Positions 19,280 through 28,942 of a DNA stretch of 51,698 nt are shown in pieces (position 1 is the stretch's first letter; each line of letters starts with the position of its first letter). Location: the NCBI GenBank assembly GCA_900180385.1, contig FXLX01000013.1, forward strand, positions 1-51,698, given 5' to 3'. The notes beneath the pieces were generated by a model. It had not been told where the DNA came from. It saw only the letters and a list, made by a program, of their open reading frames with translations, and ran no database searches. The DNA is from an uncultured Candidatus Thioglobus sp. GTDB taxonomy: Bacteria; Pseudomonadota; Gammaproteobacteria; PS1; Pseudothioglobaceae. The translations under genes and the position numbers were made by a program.

Positions 19280-19597
19280 TTAGTAATTAGCGTGTTTCTT
19301 TAGTTCTATTATCAATTTATCTACCGCTTCTTGGTTTTCCTTTCTAATAGCCTGAGCTATTCTTTCCATAATAACAACGCACTGAGACGCATCAATAGCC
19401 ATATTTATCTCAAGATGATCATCCTTTGCAAAAAGTCCCAATATTACATTTATTCCATTCAAATGTAATATTAAGTCTTCAATTGAGGGATCAAGCCCTT
19501 TTAATTCAGTAACAGACAATCCAAATCTTTCTGCTGGCTCAATAAATGACTTTTGAATAACAGAAATAATGCTTTGGTATAGACTTGCTGTGTCCAT
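19280..19597 (-). CDS. Hypothetical protein coupled to rpmG
   Basis: A 105-residue, mildly acidic cytoplasmic protein whose ATG overlaps the rpmG TAA by one base (TAATG), so translation is coupled to ribosomal protein L33. It has helices at both ends (LYQSIISVIQKSFIEPAERF; RIAQAIRKENQEAVDKLIIELKK) around a possible beta segment (VILGLFAKDDHLEINMAID). I do not recognise a family. The position suggests growth-linked expression with rpmBG. Confidence 0.6.
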   Translation of the reverse strand: MDTASLYQSIISVIQKSFIEPAERFGLSVTELKGLDPSIEDLILHLNGINVILGLFAKDDHLEINMAIDASQCVVIMERIAQAIRKENQEAVDKLIIELKKHANY

Positions 19598-19752
19598 TAT
19601 TTAATCTTAGCTTCCTTATACATCACATGCTGTCTAACAACTGGATCAAACTTTTTAACTTCAACTTTCTCAGGATGAAGACGTTTGTTTTTAGTTGTTG
19701 TGTAGAAATGACCAGTTTTAGCTGATGATACTAATTTAATTTTTTCTCTCAT
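19597..19752 (-). CDS. rpmG: 50S ribosomal protein L33
   Basis: A 51-residue protein translating to [20 protein letters not shown], then [17 protein letters not shown] and [14 protein letters not shown]. This is the zinc-independent L33 form (no CxxC pairs). It follows rpmB after nine bases in the standard rpmB-rpmG order. Confidence 0.97.
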   Translation of the reverse strand: MREKIKLVSSAKTGHFYTTTKNKRLHPEKVEVKKFDPVVRQHVMYKEAKIK

Positions 19753-19761
19753 AATTTACTC

Positions 19762-19998
19762 CTAAACCTTTTCGCCACGTGCGCGGATTTCTTTAAGTAC
19801 AACGTCAATACCTTTCTTATCAACGATACGTAAACCTTTAGCTGTTAGCTTAAGCTTTACAAAACGATTCTCACTTTCCACCCAAAAACGGTGTGTGTGA
19901 AGATTTGGATAAAAACGACGGCGCGTTCTATTGTTTGCGTGTGATACATTGTTACCACTAATTGGTCGCTTACCAGTTACTTGACATACCTTTGCCAT
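19762..19998 (-). CDS. rpmB: 50S ribosomal protein L28
   Basis: A 78-residue canonical L28 ([40 protein letters not shown]). It lacks the zinc-binding Cys pairs. It heads the rpmB-rpmG unit; a TATAAT read on the minus strand at 20031-20036 is a likely -10. Confidence 0.98.
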   Translation of the reverse strand: MAKVCQVTGKRPISGNNVSHANNRTRRRFYPNLHTHRFWVESENRFVKLKLTAKGLRIVDKKGIDVVLKEIRARGEKV

Positions 19999-20081
19999 GA
20001 CTCTACCTTTCGAAAATCTAAAAGAAATGAATTATACTTAAAATTATTTAACTTTCTTAGCTAAATTTTATAAAAATCGTG

Positions 20082-20110
20082 TTTACTATTGCATGAACTA
20101 GCTGTATCAT
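20082..20110 (+). promoter_or_regulatory. Promoter of tRNA-Ser
   Basis: TTTACT (20082-20087), 17 bases, TATCAT (20105-20110), ending ten bases before the tRNA 5' end. Confidence 0.5.
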
Positions 20111-20120
20111 ACACCACTTC

Positions 20121-20210
20121 GGAGGGATGGCAGAGCGGCTGAATGCACTGGTCTTGAAAACCAGCAAGGATTAATCTCCTTCCAGGGTTCAAATCCCTGT
20201 CCCTCCACCA
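20121..20210 (+). tRNA. tRNA-Ser (anticodon UGA)
   Basis: Acceptor GGAGGGA pairs with TCCCTCC at the 3' end, and CCA is encoded (20208-20210). The anticodon stem CTGGT/ACCAG encloses CTTGAAA with TGA. A long variable arm (AGGATTAATCTCCTT) and T-arm GGTTCAAATCC are present, all typical of a class II serine tRNA. Confidence 0.97.
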
Positions 20211-20226
20211 CATTTAATAAAACAAA

Positions 20227-20505
20227 ATGCCAGCAACTAGATACACTATCTCAGGCGTTACCCAAGACGGTCAGAAGTTCAGACCTAGCGACTGGACTAA
20301 AAGGTTAATTTGCATCAAAAAAGAACAACTCATCAAATACAACGGACACCTAAAGATTAGAAGAATTGATGGTATAAAATCGATTGTTTTTGATAGTCAA
20401 CTCCAAGAAGCCTGCTCTTTTACGTTTGAGCGATTATTATCATTCGCTAAAATCAACCACCTTGTTGTGACTGAAGAGCAAATCAACTCTCAAGATTCAA
20501 ATTAA
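20227..20505 (+). CDS. DUF3579-like small protein
   Basis: A 92-residue protein with [20 protein letters not shown] near the start, the hallmark of the DUF3579 family of beta/gammaproteobacterial proteins of unknown function, then [28 protein letters not shown]. Its start is 16 bases after the tRNA, so it may be co-transcribed from the tRNA promoter. The last four bases overlap the 3' end of the convergent pyrE. Confidence 0.75.
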   Translation: MPATRYTISGVTQDGQKFRPSDWTKRLICIKKEQLIKYNGHLKIRRIDGIKSIVFDSQLQEACSFTFERLLSFAKINHLVVTEEQINSQDSN

Positions 20506-21140
20506 ATACCGTACTGATCTCTATAAGCTTCAATGCGCTTAATCAGATCTTGATCATCGCCCTGCTTTAAATAACCAATCAAATAAGAAAGATCAATAAT
20601 ACTTAGCACGGTAATACCGAAATTTTCTTCAACTTCTTGAATAGCTGACTTATTACTCTTGCCTTTTTCTTGACGATCAACCGCTACAATTACACCTTTT
20701 GCTTTAGCGCCGTTGGCATCAATAATATCCATCGCCTCACGAATCGCCGTGCCGGCTGTAATAACATCATCAATAATTAAAATATCGCCTTCTAATGCAT
20801 GGCCAACAATATCACCACCTTCGCCATGAGTTTTGGCTTCTTTGCGGTTAAAGCTGTAAGGCACATTTCTACCAAATGAATCGTTAAGTGCCATTGCACA
20901 CGCGGTGGCTAACGGAATACCTTTGTAAGCAGGGCCAAACAATACATCAAATTCTAGTCCGCTTTCTTCAATGGCTTGGGCATAAAAATTACCCAATTTT
21001 GACAAATGCTCGCCAGTATTAAACGAACCCGCATTAAAGAAATAAGGGCTAACACGACCAGATTTGAGCGTAAATTCACCGAATTTCAACGCACCAATTT
21101 TTAACATAAAATCAACAAAGTCTTTTTGATACTGTTTCAT
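20502..21140 (-). CDS. pyrE: Orotate phosphoribosyltransferase
   Basis: A 212-residue protein of normal length. It makes OMP from orotate and PRPP. Visible: [14 protein letters not shown], the [10 protein letters not shown] loop, [13 protein letters not shown] with the catalytic Lys, and the PRPP motif [13 protein letters not shown]. It is divergent from xthA by 23 bases. Confidence 0.97.
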   Translation of the reverse strand: MKQYQKDFVDFMLKIGALKFGEFTLKSGRVSPYFFNAGSFNTGEHLSKLGNFYAQAIEESGLEFDVLFGPAYKGIPLATACAMALNDSFGRNVPYSFNRKEAKTHGEGGDIVGHALEGDILIIDDVITAGTAIREAMDIIDANGAKAKGVIVAVDRQEKGKSNKSAIQEVEENFGITVLSIIDLSYLIGYLKQGDDQDLIKRIEAYRDQYGI

Positions 21141-21163
21141 GGCTTTTCCTATAAAATTATTTT

Positions 21164-21931
21164 ATGAAGATTATAACGATTAATGTTAATGGTATTCGAG
21201 CCGCTGAAAAAAAAGGCTTGTTTGACTGGCTGGAAAACGAAAAAGCAGATGTGGTTTGCCTGCAAGAAATCAAAGCACAAGAAGACCAATTAGACGAACG
21301 ATTCTACCCAAAAAACCTACATTGCTTCTACCAGCCTGCTGAGAAAAAAGGCTATTCTGGTACGGCAATTTTCAGCAAGCAAAAACCAATTAAAGTCAGC
21401 AAGAAAAGCCCGTGGGATGATATTAATTTTGAAGGACGCTTCATTCAAGCTGACTTTGAAGGTTTTTCAGTTATTTCAATCTACATCCATTCAGGCAGCG
21501 CTAAACAAGAGCGTCAAGATTTAAAAATGGAATTTTTAACCCAGCGTTTTATGCCGTATCTCAAAGCGCTCAAGGCCGACGGACGCAAAGTAATAATTTG
21601 TGGCGATGTCAATATCGTACACCAAGAACGCGATATTAAAAACTGGAAAGCCAACCAAAAAAACTCAGGTTGCCTGCCAGAAGAACGCGCTTGGCTGGAT
21701 GAATTGTTCTTTGAAGTGGGTTTTATCGACGGCTTTCGTGAGGTTAATCAAGACGATTTACAATACACTTGGTGGTCTAATCGAGGGCAAGCGCGTGCCA
21801 ATAATGTCGGCTGGCGTATTGATTATCAAATCCTCAGCCCCAACCTGAAGGGCACAGTTAAAGACGCCCATGTTTATAAAGACAGCTGGTTTTCTGACCA
21901 CGCACCGTTAATTATGGAATATCAATTATGA
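21164..21931 (+). CDS. xthA: Exodeoxyribonuclease III / AP endonuclease
   Basis: A 255-residue member of the ExoIII family that repairs abasic sites and 3' blocked ends. Visible: TINVNGIRAAEKKG, CLQEIKA (metal Glu), SGTAIFS, CGDVNIVHQERDI, WRIDYQILS and the C-terminal SDHAPLIMEY with the catalytic Asp-His. The TGA overlaps the start of the TPR gene as ATGA. Confidence 0.96.
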   Translation: MKIITINVNGIRAAEKKGLFDWLENEKADVVCLQEIKAQEDQLDERFYPKNLHCFYQPAEKKGYSGTAIFSKQKPIKVSKKSPWDDINFEGRFIQADFEGFSVISIYIHSGSAKQERQDLKMEFLTQRFMPYLKALKADGRKVIICGDVNIVHQERDIKNWKANQKNSGCLPEERAWLDELFFEVGFIDGFREVNQDDLQYTWWSNRGQARANNVGWRIDYQILSPNLKGTVKDAHVYKDSWFSDHAPLIMEYQL

Positions 21932-22932
21932 AAAAAATAATACTGTTAATGTTTTTAACATTGAGCGCCCACGCCAACTTAAATACCGACTCTATTTTGG
22001 CACTTGACACCAAACTAAATTTACAAAACCAAGCAACAGATGCCAAATTCACACTGCAAAATCAGAAAATTCAAAGCTTGGAAAATCAACTTAACAGCGC
22101 CAATCAATATCAAGATTTAAGAAAACAAGTATTAGATAGCCAAGAAAGCAGTATTGATTGGTGGTGGCCTGTTATTGGTATATTCCTAGCAATATTTGGA
22201 GTTATACTTCCTTTTGTATTCTTCTTTTTCAACAAACAATACAGAAAAGATGCCAAAGAAAAAATAGACACTTTTGAAAAGGAAACAAAAAATCTTGAGA
22301 AACAAATAGAAAAAAGTGAGGCACTTGAGAGGGATGCAAAAGAATTACTTAATAAAATTAAAGAACACGAAAAAGGCGCAAAAGAAGGCAATAAAAAAGT
22401 ACAAGAGGCTGTAAAAAATATAGAGAAAAATCCTGAAAAAGACGTCTCAGAAGAAGACAGATCTATCATTAAAGAATCAAACAATGCTTTTGCCAAGAAA
22501 ATGCTAAAAGCTCGTCAATTACAAGCAAAAGGGGAAAATAAAAACGCAATCAAGATTTGGGAAAGCATTGTAAATTCAACCGACAGCAAAGAACAAACTG
22601 CAAGTGCTTATTTTAATATAGGGTATCTTTATGACGAGTTAGATGGAAAAGACAATCTGCAAAAAGCCATTGATGCCTATCAAAAGGCGATTGAGATTAA
22701 GCCTGATGATCATGAGGCTTATTACAATATGGGGATTGCTTATAATAAATTATCCAAGCATAACAAAGCTATTGATTTTTACAATAAAGCCATTGATATC
22801 AACCAACACATTGGCAAAGATATAGAGCGGAGTGATTGGGATATTTTATCAAATACAATTAAACAGCTAAAAAACCAAACGCAAAAACAACAATATTCAA
22901 ACATTTTAAAACGACTTAAAAAAGGGCTTTAA
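21928..22932 (+). CDS. Membrane-anchored coiled-coil and TPR protein
   Basis: 334 residues: a signal-type start (KKIILLMFLTLSAHA), a periplasmic helical stretch (17-75), one transmembrane helix (about 78-101, beginning WWWPVIGIFLAIFG), a long Lys/Glu coiled coil (105-190), and three to four TPR units at 195-330, including ASAYFNIGYLYDEL, AIDAYQKAIEIKPDDHEAYY and KAIDFYNKAIDIN. The orientation puts the TPRs on the cytoplasmic side if the signal is cleaved. It overlaps xthA (ATGA) and trmB (TAATG), so it is inside a housekeeping unit, which is unusual. Function unknown; TPRs suggest a protein-binding scaffold. Confidence 0.7.
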   Translation: MKKIILLMFLTLSAHANLNTDSILALDTKLNLQNQATDAKFTLQNQKIQSLENQLNSANQYQDLRKQVLDSQESSIDWWWPVIGIFLAIFGVILPFVFFFFNKQYRKDAKEKIDTFEKETKNLEKQIEKSEALERDAKELLNKIKEHEKGAKEGNKKVQEAVKNIEKNPEKDVSEEDRSIIKESNNAFAKKMLKARQLQAKGENKNAIKIWESIVNSTDSKEQTASAYFNIGYLYDELDGKDNLQKAIDAYQKAIEIKPDDHEAYYNMGIAYNKLSKHNKAIDFYNKAIDINQHIGKDIERSDWDILSNTIKQLKNQTQKQQYSNILKRLKKGL

Positions 22933-23606
22933 TGCGGACAATCCAAAGTTTTGTTAGGCGTTCTGGGCGTTTAAGTGCAGGGCAAAAATATGGTTTGAAT
23001 GATCTTTGGGCGCAGTACGGCATTGATCCTGTGGCTGATAAAATCATAGATTTTGACGCAGTATTTCATAAGCAACAGGATGTTATTTTAGAAATTGGCT
23101 TTGGCAATGGCGACTCATTATTGCAAATGGCCATCAACGAACCTGAGTGTAATTTTTTAGGCATTGAGGTTTATGAAGCTGGCGTTGGTCGGCTAATTAA
23201 CGAAGCTTATAGGCACAATCTAAACAACCTTAAAGTGATCAAAGAAGATGCTGTCGAGGTATTAAAAAATAATATTGCTGCCAATAGTTTATCTGGATTT
23301 CAACTGTACTTTGCCGACCCTTGGCACAAGAAAAAACACCATAAACGTCGCATCGTTCAAAATGAATTTATGGACATGATGTCCAGCAAGCTAATCGACG
23401 ACGGCTTTGTACATATGGCAACTGACTGGGAGCATTATGCACAGCAGATGATGGAAACCCTGGAAGCACACGCCCACTTTAAAAATACACTTGACGCCCA
23501 TATCTATTCACCAAGACCTGTCAGACGCCCTATTACCAAATTTGAACGTCGCGGTGAAAGACTGGGTCATGGCGTTTGGGATTTAATTTTTACTAACAAG
23601 AAATAA
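22932..23606 (+). CDS. trmB: tRNA (guanine-N7)-methyltransferase TrmB
   Basis: A 224-residue SAM-dependent enzyme that methylates G46 of tRNA. Visible: RRSGRLSAGQKYGLNDLW, SAM loop LEIGFGNGDSL, NFLGIEVYEAGVGRLI, LYFADPWHKKKHHKRRIVQ, and C-terminal RPITKFERRGERLGHGVWDLIF. It starts in a TAATG overlap with the TPR gene. Confidence 0.96.
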   Translation: MRTIQSFVRRSGRLSAGQKYGLNDLWAQYGIDPVADKIIDFDAVFHKQQDVILEIGFGNGDSLLQMAINEPECNFLGIEVYEAGVGRLINEAYRHNLNNLKVIKEDAVEVLKNNIAANSLSGFQLYFADPWHKKKHHKRRIVQNEFMDMMSSKLIDDGFVHMATDWEHYAQQMMETLEAHAHFKNTLDAHIYSPRPVRRPITKFERRGERLGHGVWDLIFTNKK

Positions 23607-23644
23607 CGTTAAGTTTTTTTATATTTATTTAGGATCGACCAGCT

Positions 23645-24097
23645 ATGATTTTTCCAATATTTGTTGTAATGACGTTACTCGAAATTTATGTACTGGTATC
23701 TGTGGGTGAATCCATCGGTGGATTCTCCACCATTTTACTGGTTGTTATTACTGCATTAGTGGGCTCTACTCTGCTCAAACAACAAGGCTGGTCAACCATG
23801 GCCAAGGCTCAACAAGCCATAGTTAATGGTCAAACACCAGCATTTGAAATGATGGAGGGCGTGGTTATTTTGATTTCTGGCGTATTACTGCTGACACCAG
23901 GGTTTATCACTGATGGCATCGGCCTGTTGGGGCTTATGCCTTTTTCAAGAGTATATTTTATTGATAAAATTTTAAGTAAAAATGCTGAAAAAATATTTCA
24001 GCAAAAAAATTCAGGCTTTATTCACACAACCCCATCTAACGACAAGAAAGATAATAAGAAAAAAGATACGATTGATGGTGAATTTTGGGAAGATTAA
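23645..24097 (+). CDS. fxsA: FxsA-family membrane protein
   Basis: A 150-residue protein with about three to four transmembrane segments (MIFPIFVVMTLLEIYVLVSVG, FSTILLVVITALVGSTLL, GVVILISGVLLLTPGFITDGIGLLGLMPF) and a hydrophilic tail. The GESIGGFSTIL and LTPGFITD blocks identify FxsA, named for suppressing phage exclusion in E. coli; its molecular role is unclear. It overlaps folC. Confidence 0.9.
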   Translation: MIFPIFVVMTLLEIYVLVSVGESIGGFSTILLVVITALVGSTLLKQQGWSTMAKAQQAIVNGQTPAFEMMEGVVILISGVLLLTPGFITDGIGLLGLMPFSRVYFIDKILSKNAEKIFQQKNSGFIHTTPSNDKKDNKKKDTIDGEFWED

Positions 24098-25275
24098 CAA
24101 CGCTTGATCAATGGCTTATCTGGCAAGAGAGTTTGCACAGTCAAGCCATTGACCTTGGTTTAACGCGTATTCAAAGTGTTTATTTAAAGCTATTTCCAAA
24201 TGGTGTTGCATTTACCAGTATTGTTGTTGCAGGCACTAACGGCAAAGGCTCAACCATTGCCTTTATAGAAAGTGTTTATCAACAAGCCCGCTTTTCAGTG
24301 GCTAAGTTTACCTCACCACATATACATACCTATAACGAGCGCTTTGTTATTAATGGCGCACAAGCAACTGACGCGCAAATATGCGCAGCATTTGAACAAA
24401 TTGAACAAGTTAGAGATAGCACTTCTTTGACTTATTTTGAATTTTCAACCCTAGCAGCTTTGCTGATTTTTTCTGAACAAAAAATAGATATTGCCATACT
24501 AGAAATTGGCTTAGGTGGTCGGCTAGATTCGGTCAATATTGTTGATGCAGATGTTGCTGTCATTACTAATATTGCCATAGATCATGTGGATTATTTGGGC
24601 GATACTCGCGAATTAATCGGCCATGAAAAATCTGGCATTATGCGTGCCAATATACCGTGCGTTTGTGGTGATATAAATCCACCCTTATCACTTGAAAAAC
24701 ATGCAAATTCTGTTGGCGCTTTATTGGAGTTTGTTCAAGCACCTTATGCAGGCACGTTATCTCTTAAGGGTAATCATCAACAGTACAACGCAGCACTTGC
24801 TATTTTATGCATCCAAAAGCTTAACGATAAATTTCCAGTTAGCAACACCTTGATGCAACAAGGTCTAGAAAAAGCACAGTTAGCGGGGCGCTTTCAGACA
24901 AAAAACATAAAAAATAAACAATTTATTTTTGACGTAGCGCATAACGAGGCTGCTATCAAAGCGCTGGCCAAAGAATTGAGTAAGGACAAACGGACAACCT
25001 TGGCTGTTTTTTCAGCGCTTAAAGATAAAAACATATCATTAATGATTAAGGCCATCTCGCCAGAAATAGATCAATGGCTAATAGCACCACTAACGGTTAA
25101 TCGAGCTGCAGATATTGCTTTTTTAACCAATCAGTTTAGCCTTAAAGAATCGGTCAAAGCTTATGACACTATTAAATTAGCCCTTTCTGAGGCCGAAAAT
25201 CAGCAATCTTATCAGCGTGTTGTGGTGTTTGGATCTTTTCATGTCGTGACTGATGCGCTGGCGATGTTTAAGTAA
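24085..25275 (+). CDS. folC: Folylpolyglutamate / dihydrofolate synthase
   Basis: A TTG at 24085, inside the end of fxsA, is the only family-like start (LTTLDQWLIWQESLHSQAIDLGLTR). 396 residues: the Mur-ligase-type P-loop VVAGTNGKGSTIAF, KFTSPHIHTYNERF, ILEIGLGGRLDSVNIVD, AIDHVDYLG and the C-terminal FDVAHNEAA. It adds Glu to dihydropteroate and folates. Followed by cvpA and purF, the standard gammaproteobacterial order, here without accD or dedD between. Confidence 0.94.
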   Translation: MGRLTTLDQWLIWQESLHSQAIDLGLTRIQSVYLKLFPNGVAFTSIVVAGTNGKGSTIAFIESVYQQARFSVAKFTSPHIHTYNERFVINGAQATDAQICAAFEQIEQVRDSTSLTYFEFSTLAALLIFSEQKIDIAILEIGLGGRLDSVNIVDADVAVITNIAIDHVDYLGDTRELIGHEKSGIMRANIPCVCGDINPPLSLEKHANSVGALLEFVQAPYAGTLSLKGNHQQYNAALAILCIQKLNDKFPVSNTLMQQGLEKAQLAGRFQTKNIKNKQFIFDVAHNEAAIKALAKELSKDKRTTLAVFSALKDKNISLMIKAISPEIDQWLIAPLTVNRAADIAFLTNQFSLKESVKAYDTIKLALSEAENQQSYQRVVVFGSFHVVTDALAMFK

Positions 25276-25337
25276 TGTTTGAATAAAAAACCTTGTAAAA
25301 TTGGCGCATATAATAAAACGATCTTTGGAGAGAATCG

Positions 25338-26186
25338 ATGAATGAATTTTTTGCAAATGCTTGGAACATGATTGGGCTGCTAGTCTGGTCTGATTGGGTT
25401 ACCTTTATTATTTTAATTGCATTCTTAGTGCTTGGCTTCAAACGCGGCATGGCTAAAGAGCTAATTAACTTTAGTTTTTTACTTCTCGCCATTGTAGTTG
25501 CGTGGTTGTTTTATCAATCTCTAGCTGTGAGTGGTGCTATTACTTGGTTATTGCTATCGCACCAATCACATATGGCCATTGCCTTTGGCGTTATTTTTAT
25601 TGGCACATTATTGATCAAAAAAGCCATTTACAAATTAACTGATGCCTCATCCAATGTCAGCAATCCATGTGCTCTAAATAAAATATTTGCTTACTTAATA
25701 TTTTTTGCAGCTACAGCTACATTAAGTTGGTACTACCTTGATATCATCGCCAACCTGGGCTTAATGGAGATTGTTGTAACTGACACCTCGACTCGTATTG
25801 GCTTATCATTTGCCATCACTTTTGCTGTTATTATCGGTGTCTGCTCAAGCATTTTCAATATGCTGAATATTTCTATTGATGCAACAAAGCCTTGTTTTTT
25901 ATCTTCATTTTTTAAGAAGATTCTTGATATTTTGCATGCTCTGGATGACAAGCTTAATGCTAAAAATATCAATAGCCGTAAAAATAACTTTGGCGGCCTA
26001 CTGGTTGGTCTGATCAAAGGTAGTTTGGCTATTTTAATCATGGTGCTAGTATTCCAAAGTATCGACAGTATCTCGCAACAATACTATTGGCTTGATGCGA
26101 ATGGCGCTTTAAGAATCTTTCAAGCTGTAGCTGTGGATATTAAACCCGCACTATCAGAACATTTATTATTTATCGAAAACGAATAA
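25338..26186 (+). CDS. cvpA: CvpA-family membrane protein, long form
   Basis: GGAGAG stands four bases before the ATG. 282 residues, where E. coli CvpA has about 160. The N-terminal part (WSDWVTFIILIAFLVLGFKRGMAKELINFSFLLLAIVVAWLFY) is the CvpA core. The rest adds several further membrane spans and a cytoplasmic loop rich in Lys/Asn (about residues 200-220). The role is unclear; CvpA is required for colicin V production and stress tolerance in enterics. The neighbours folC and purF support the name. A possible -10 TATAAT lies at 25309-25314. Confidence 0.85.
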   Translation: MNEFFANAWNMIGLLVWSDWVTFIILIAFLVLGFKRGMAKELINFSFLLLAIVVAWLFYQSLAVSGAITWLLLSHQSHMAIAFGVIFIGTLLIKKAIYKLTDASSNVSNPCALNKIFAYLIFFAATATLSWYYLDIIANLGLMEIVVTDTSTRIGLSFAITFAVIIGVCSSIFNMLNISIDATKPCFLSSFFKKILDILHALDDKLNAKNINSRKNNFGGLLVGLIKGSLAILIMVLVFQSIDSISQQYYWLDANGALRIFQAVAVDIKPALSEHLLFIENE

Positions 26187-26198
26187 AGGGAAAAATTT

Positions 26199-27716
26199 AT
26201 GTGCGGCATCGTTGGCATTCTATCCACCACTAAAAAAGATACAGCTGTCTATATTTATGACGCTTTAACCATTCTTCAGCATCGAGGACAAGATGCAGCA
26301 GGCATTGTTACTTCGCACAAAGGTCGCTTTTATATGCGCAAGTCAAATGGCTTAGTTAAAAATGCTTTTAGAACCGAACACATGACTTCTTTACTGGGTG
26401 ACATGGGTATTGGTCATGTTCGATACCCTACTGCTGGCACCTCGAGTGGCGCTGAAGCGCAACCTTTTTATGTGAATTCTCCTTACGGCATTGCTTTTGC
26501 TCATAATGGCAATTTAACCAATACCAAAGAGCTGGCTCAAGAATTATTTGAACAAGATTTACGCCACATCAATACTAATTCAGATTCTGAAATTCTACTT
26601 AATGTATTTGCCAGTGAACTAGCTAAACTACAAAAACAACGCATTAACGAGCAAGATATTTTTGATTCTGTTAAGCAAGTACACAAGCGTATTCGTGGCG
26701 CTTATGCCACTATCGGCATGATTCCAGGCTACGGAATTTTTGGCTTTAGAGATCCTAATGGCATTCGCCCACTTATCCTTGGAAAGCGTACCACCAATGG
26801 TGGAACCAAGTACATGCTTGCCTCAGAAAGTGTTGCATTAACAGCGCTTGGCTATGAAATAACTCAAGATATCAAGCCAGGTGAAGCTGTGATTATTGAT
26901 CGAAAAGGTAATATTTTTGTACAGCAATGTGCACAAAATCCTAAATACTCGCCTTGTATTTTTGAGTTTGTTTACTTTGCAAGGCCTGATTCGGTTATTG
27001 ATGATATTTCTGTTTACAAAACACGCTTAAGAATGGGTGAGCGTTTAGCTACCAAAATTTACAAAGAATGGGGTGATGAAAAAATTGATGTAGTCATCCC
27101 AATTCCTGACACTTCACGCGTTTCAGCTTTGCAATTAGCACACGAATTAGAGGTCAAATACTCCGAAGGGCTGATTAAAAATCGTTATATTGCTCGAACT
27201 TTTATTATGCCTGGGCAAAAATTGCGCAAAAAATCTGTACGTCAAAAGCTTAGCGCTATCGGCCTTGAATTTAAAGGTAAAAATGTTTTACTGGTAGATG
27301 ATTCAATTGTTAGAGGCACAACCAGTCAGCAAATTGTCAAAATGGCTCGCGATGCAGGTGCCAATAAAGTATTTTTTGCCTCAGCTGCACCGGCCGTACG
27401 ACATCCAAATGTTTATGGCATTGATATGGCTAGCAACAAAGAGTTTATTGCTCATAATAAAACCACAGAAGAAATTTGTGAGGCGATCGGCGCTGATAAA
27501 CTTATTTATCAAGATTTAGACGATCTTATTTGGTGCGTTCAACAAGGCAATAAAGACATACAAGAATTTGATTGCTCTTGCTTTAATGGTGAATATGTCA
27601 CTGGTGACATCGATCAACAATATCTAGATGATATTGAATCTGCACGTGCAGATTCCGTTAAAGAAAAGAACAACACCAACGAAAGTTCTGAATTAATCTG
27701 CAATGATGTAGAATAA
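26199..27716 (+). CDS. purF: Amidophosphoribosyltransferase
   Basis: A 505-residue enzyme, normal length, committing PRPP to purine synthesis. Cys2 (MCGIVGILS) is the Ntn glutaminase nucleophile; GHVRYPTAG and FAHNGNL follow. The C-terminal PRTase has [16 protein letters not shown] and the PRPP motif [14 protein letters not shown]. Twelve bases from cvpA and 26 from metZ. Confidence 0.97.
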   Translation: MCGIVGILSTTKKDTAVYIYDALTILQHRGQDAAGIVTSHKGRFYMRKSNGLVKNAFRTEHMTSLLGDMGIGHVRYPTAGTSSGAEAQPFYVNSPYGIAFAHNGNLTNTKELAQELFEQDLRHINTNSDSEILLNVFASELAKLQKQRINEQDIFDSVKQVHKRIRGAYATIGMIPGYGIFGFRDPNGIRPLILGKRTTNGGTKYMLASESVALTALGYEITQDIKPGEAVIIDRKGNIFVQQCAQNPKYSPCIFEFVYFARPDSVIDDISVYKTRLRMGERLATKIYKEWGDEKIDVVIPIPDTSRVSALQLAHELEVKYSEGLIKNRYIARTFIMPGQKLRKKSVRQKLSAIGLEFKGKNVLLVDDSIVRGTTSQQIVKMARDAGANKVFFASAAPAVRHPNVYGIDMASNKEFIAHNKTTEEICEAIGADKLIYQDLDDLIWCVQQGNKDIQEFDCSCFNGEYVTGDIDQQYLDDIESARADSVKEKNNTNESSELICNDVE

Positions 27717-27742
27717 CCTTATTTATCAATTATTTATATTCA

Positions 27743-28906
27743 ATGAAAGAATTAAAATTCGATACTAAAGCAATCCGCGAGGGTTATCGAACAACAGGTG
27801 AACAAGAACACTCTGAGGCAATATTTCTTACTTCTAGCTTTGTCTTTGATTCTGCCGAGCAAGCGGCCAATCGCTTTTCTAAAGAAGAGCCTGGCAACAT
27901 CTATGCACGTTTTACCAATCCAACCGTAGATGCATTTGAGAAAAAACTTGCTGCCTTAGAGGGTGCTCAAGCTTGTGTCGCCACCTCATCAGGCATGGCC
28001 GCCATCTTTGCTACATTGATGGCTTTGTTGAAAACAGGTGATCATATTGTTGCTTCGCGCAATATGTTTGGCACCTCGATTGTCTTGCTAAATACCATTA
28101 TTGCTAAATTTGGCGTTAACGTCAGCTTTGTCGATTTGTCAGATTTAAACGCCTGGGAACAGTCAATTAATAACAATACCAAGCTTTTCTTACTAGAAAC
28201 ACCGTCTAATCCTTTAGGTCAGGTTGTTAACTTAATAGCACTCAGTAAAATTTCCAAAGCTAACAATATTTTATTAGCGGTTGATAATGCCATTCTAACA
28301 CCCGCATTACAAAAGCCGCTAGAACTGGGTGCTGATATTGTCATTCATTCAGCAACTAAATATATCGATGGCCAAGGTCGCTGTTTAGCTGGTGCAGTGT
28401 TAGGTGCTGAAGAAATTATTGAGCAAGTGCATGGCTTTGTTCGCACTACCGGACCAAGCCTTAGTGCCTTTAATGCTTGGATTGTTCTTAAAGGTCTTGA
28501 TACACTCAGCCTAAGAATGAAAGCACACTCTGATAATGCCATGAAACTAGCAACATGGCTAGAGCAACAACAAAATATTGAAAAAGTGCATTATTTAGGA
28601 TTGCCATCTCACCCACATCATCAACTAGCAAAAGTCCAGCAATCTGGTTTTGGCGGAATAGTTTCATTCGAGGTAAGGGGTGGACAACAAGAGGCATTTA
28701 AAATTATTAATGCGACTGATATTTTTTCAATTACAGCTAATTTAGGTGATACAAAATCAACCATTACTCACCCTGCAAGTACCACGCATGGTCGCTTAAC
28801 CGATGAAGAAAAACTTAACGCAAATATCTCAGAAGGCTTAATTAGAATCTCAGTTGGCCTTGAGGATGTAAGCGACTTGATAGACGATATAAATAAAGGA
28901 CTTTGA
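27743..28906 (+). CDS. metZ: O-succinylhomoserine sulfhydrylase
   Basis: A 387-residue PLP enzyme of the Cys/Met metabolism family. It adds sulfide directly to O-succinylhomoserine to give homocysteine. The PLP Lys is in IHSATKYIDGQGR, a form characteristic of MetZ rather than MetB; YARFTNPT and SSGMAAIFATLMAL are also visible. Its place after purF is usual in this group. Confidence 0.93.
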   Translation: MKELKFDTKAIREGYRTTGEQEHSEAIFLTSSFVFDSAEQAANRFSKEEPGNIYARFTNPTVDAFEKKLAALEGAQACVATSSGMAAIFATLMALLKTGDHIVASRNMFGTSIVLLNTIIAKFGVNVSFVDLSDLNAWEQSINNNTKLFLLETPSNPLGQVVNLIALSKISKANNILLAVDNAILTPALQKPLELGADIVIHSATKYIDGQGRCLAGAVLGAEEIIEQVHGFVRTTGPSLSAFNAWIVLKGLDTLSLRMKAHSDNAMKLATWLEQQQNIEKVHYLGLPSHPHHQLAKVQQSGFGGIVSFEVRGGQQEAFKIINATDIFSITANLGDTKSTITHPASTTHGRLTDEEKLNANISEGLIRISVGLEDVSDLIDDINKGL

Positions 28907-28942
28907 TGTATAATTTCATCAAAAATGAATCAAGGTAATCTT

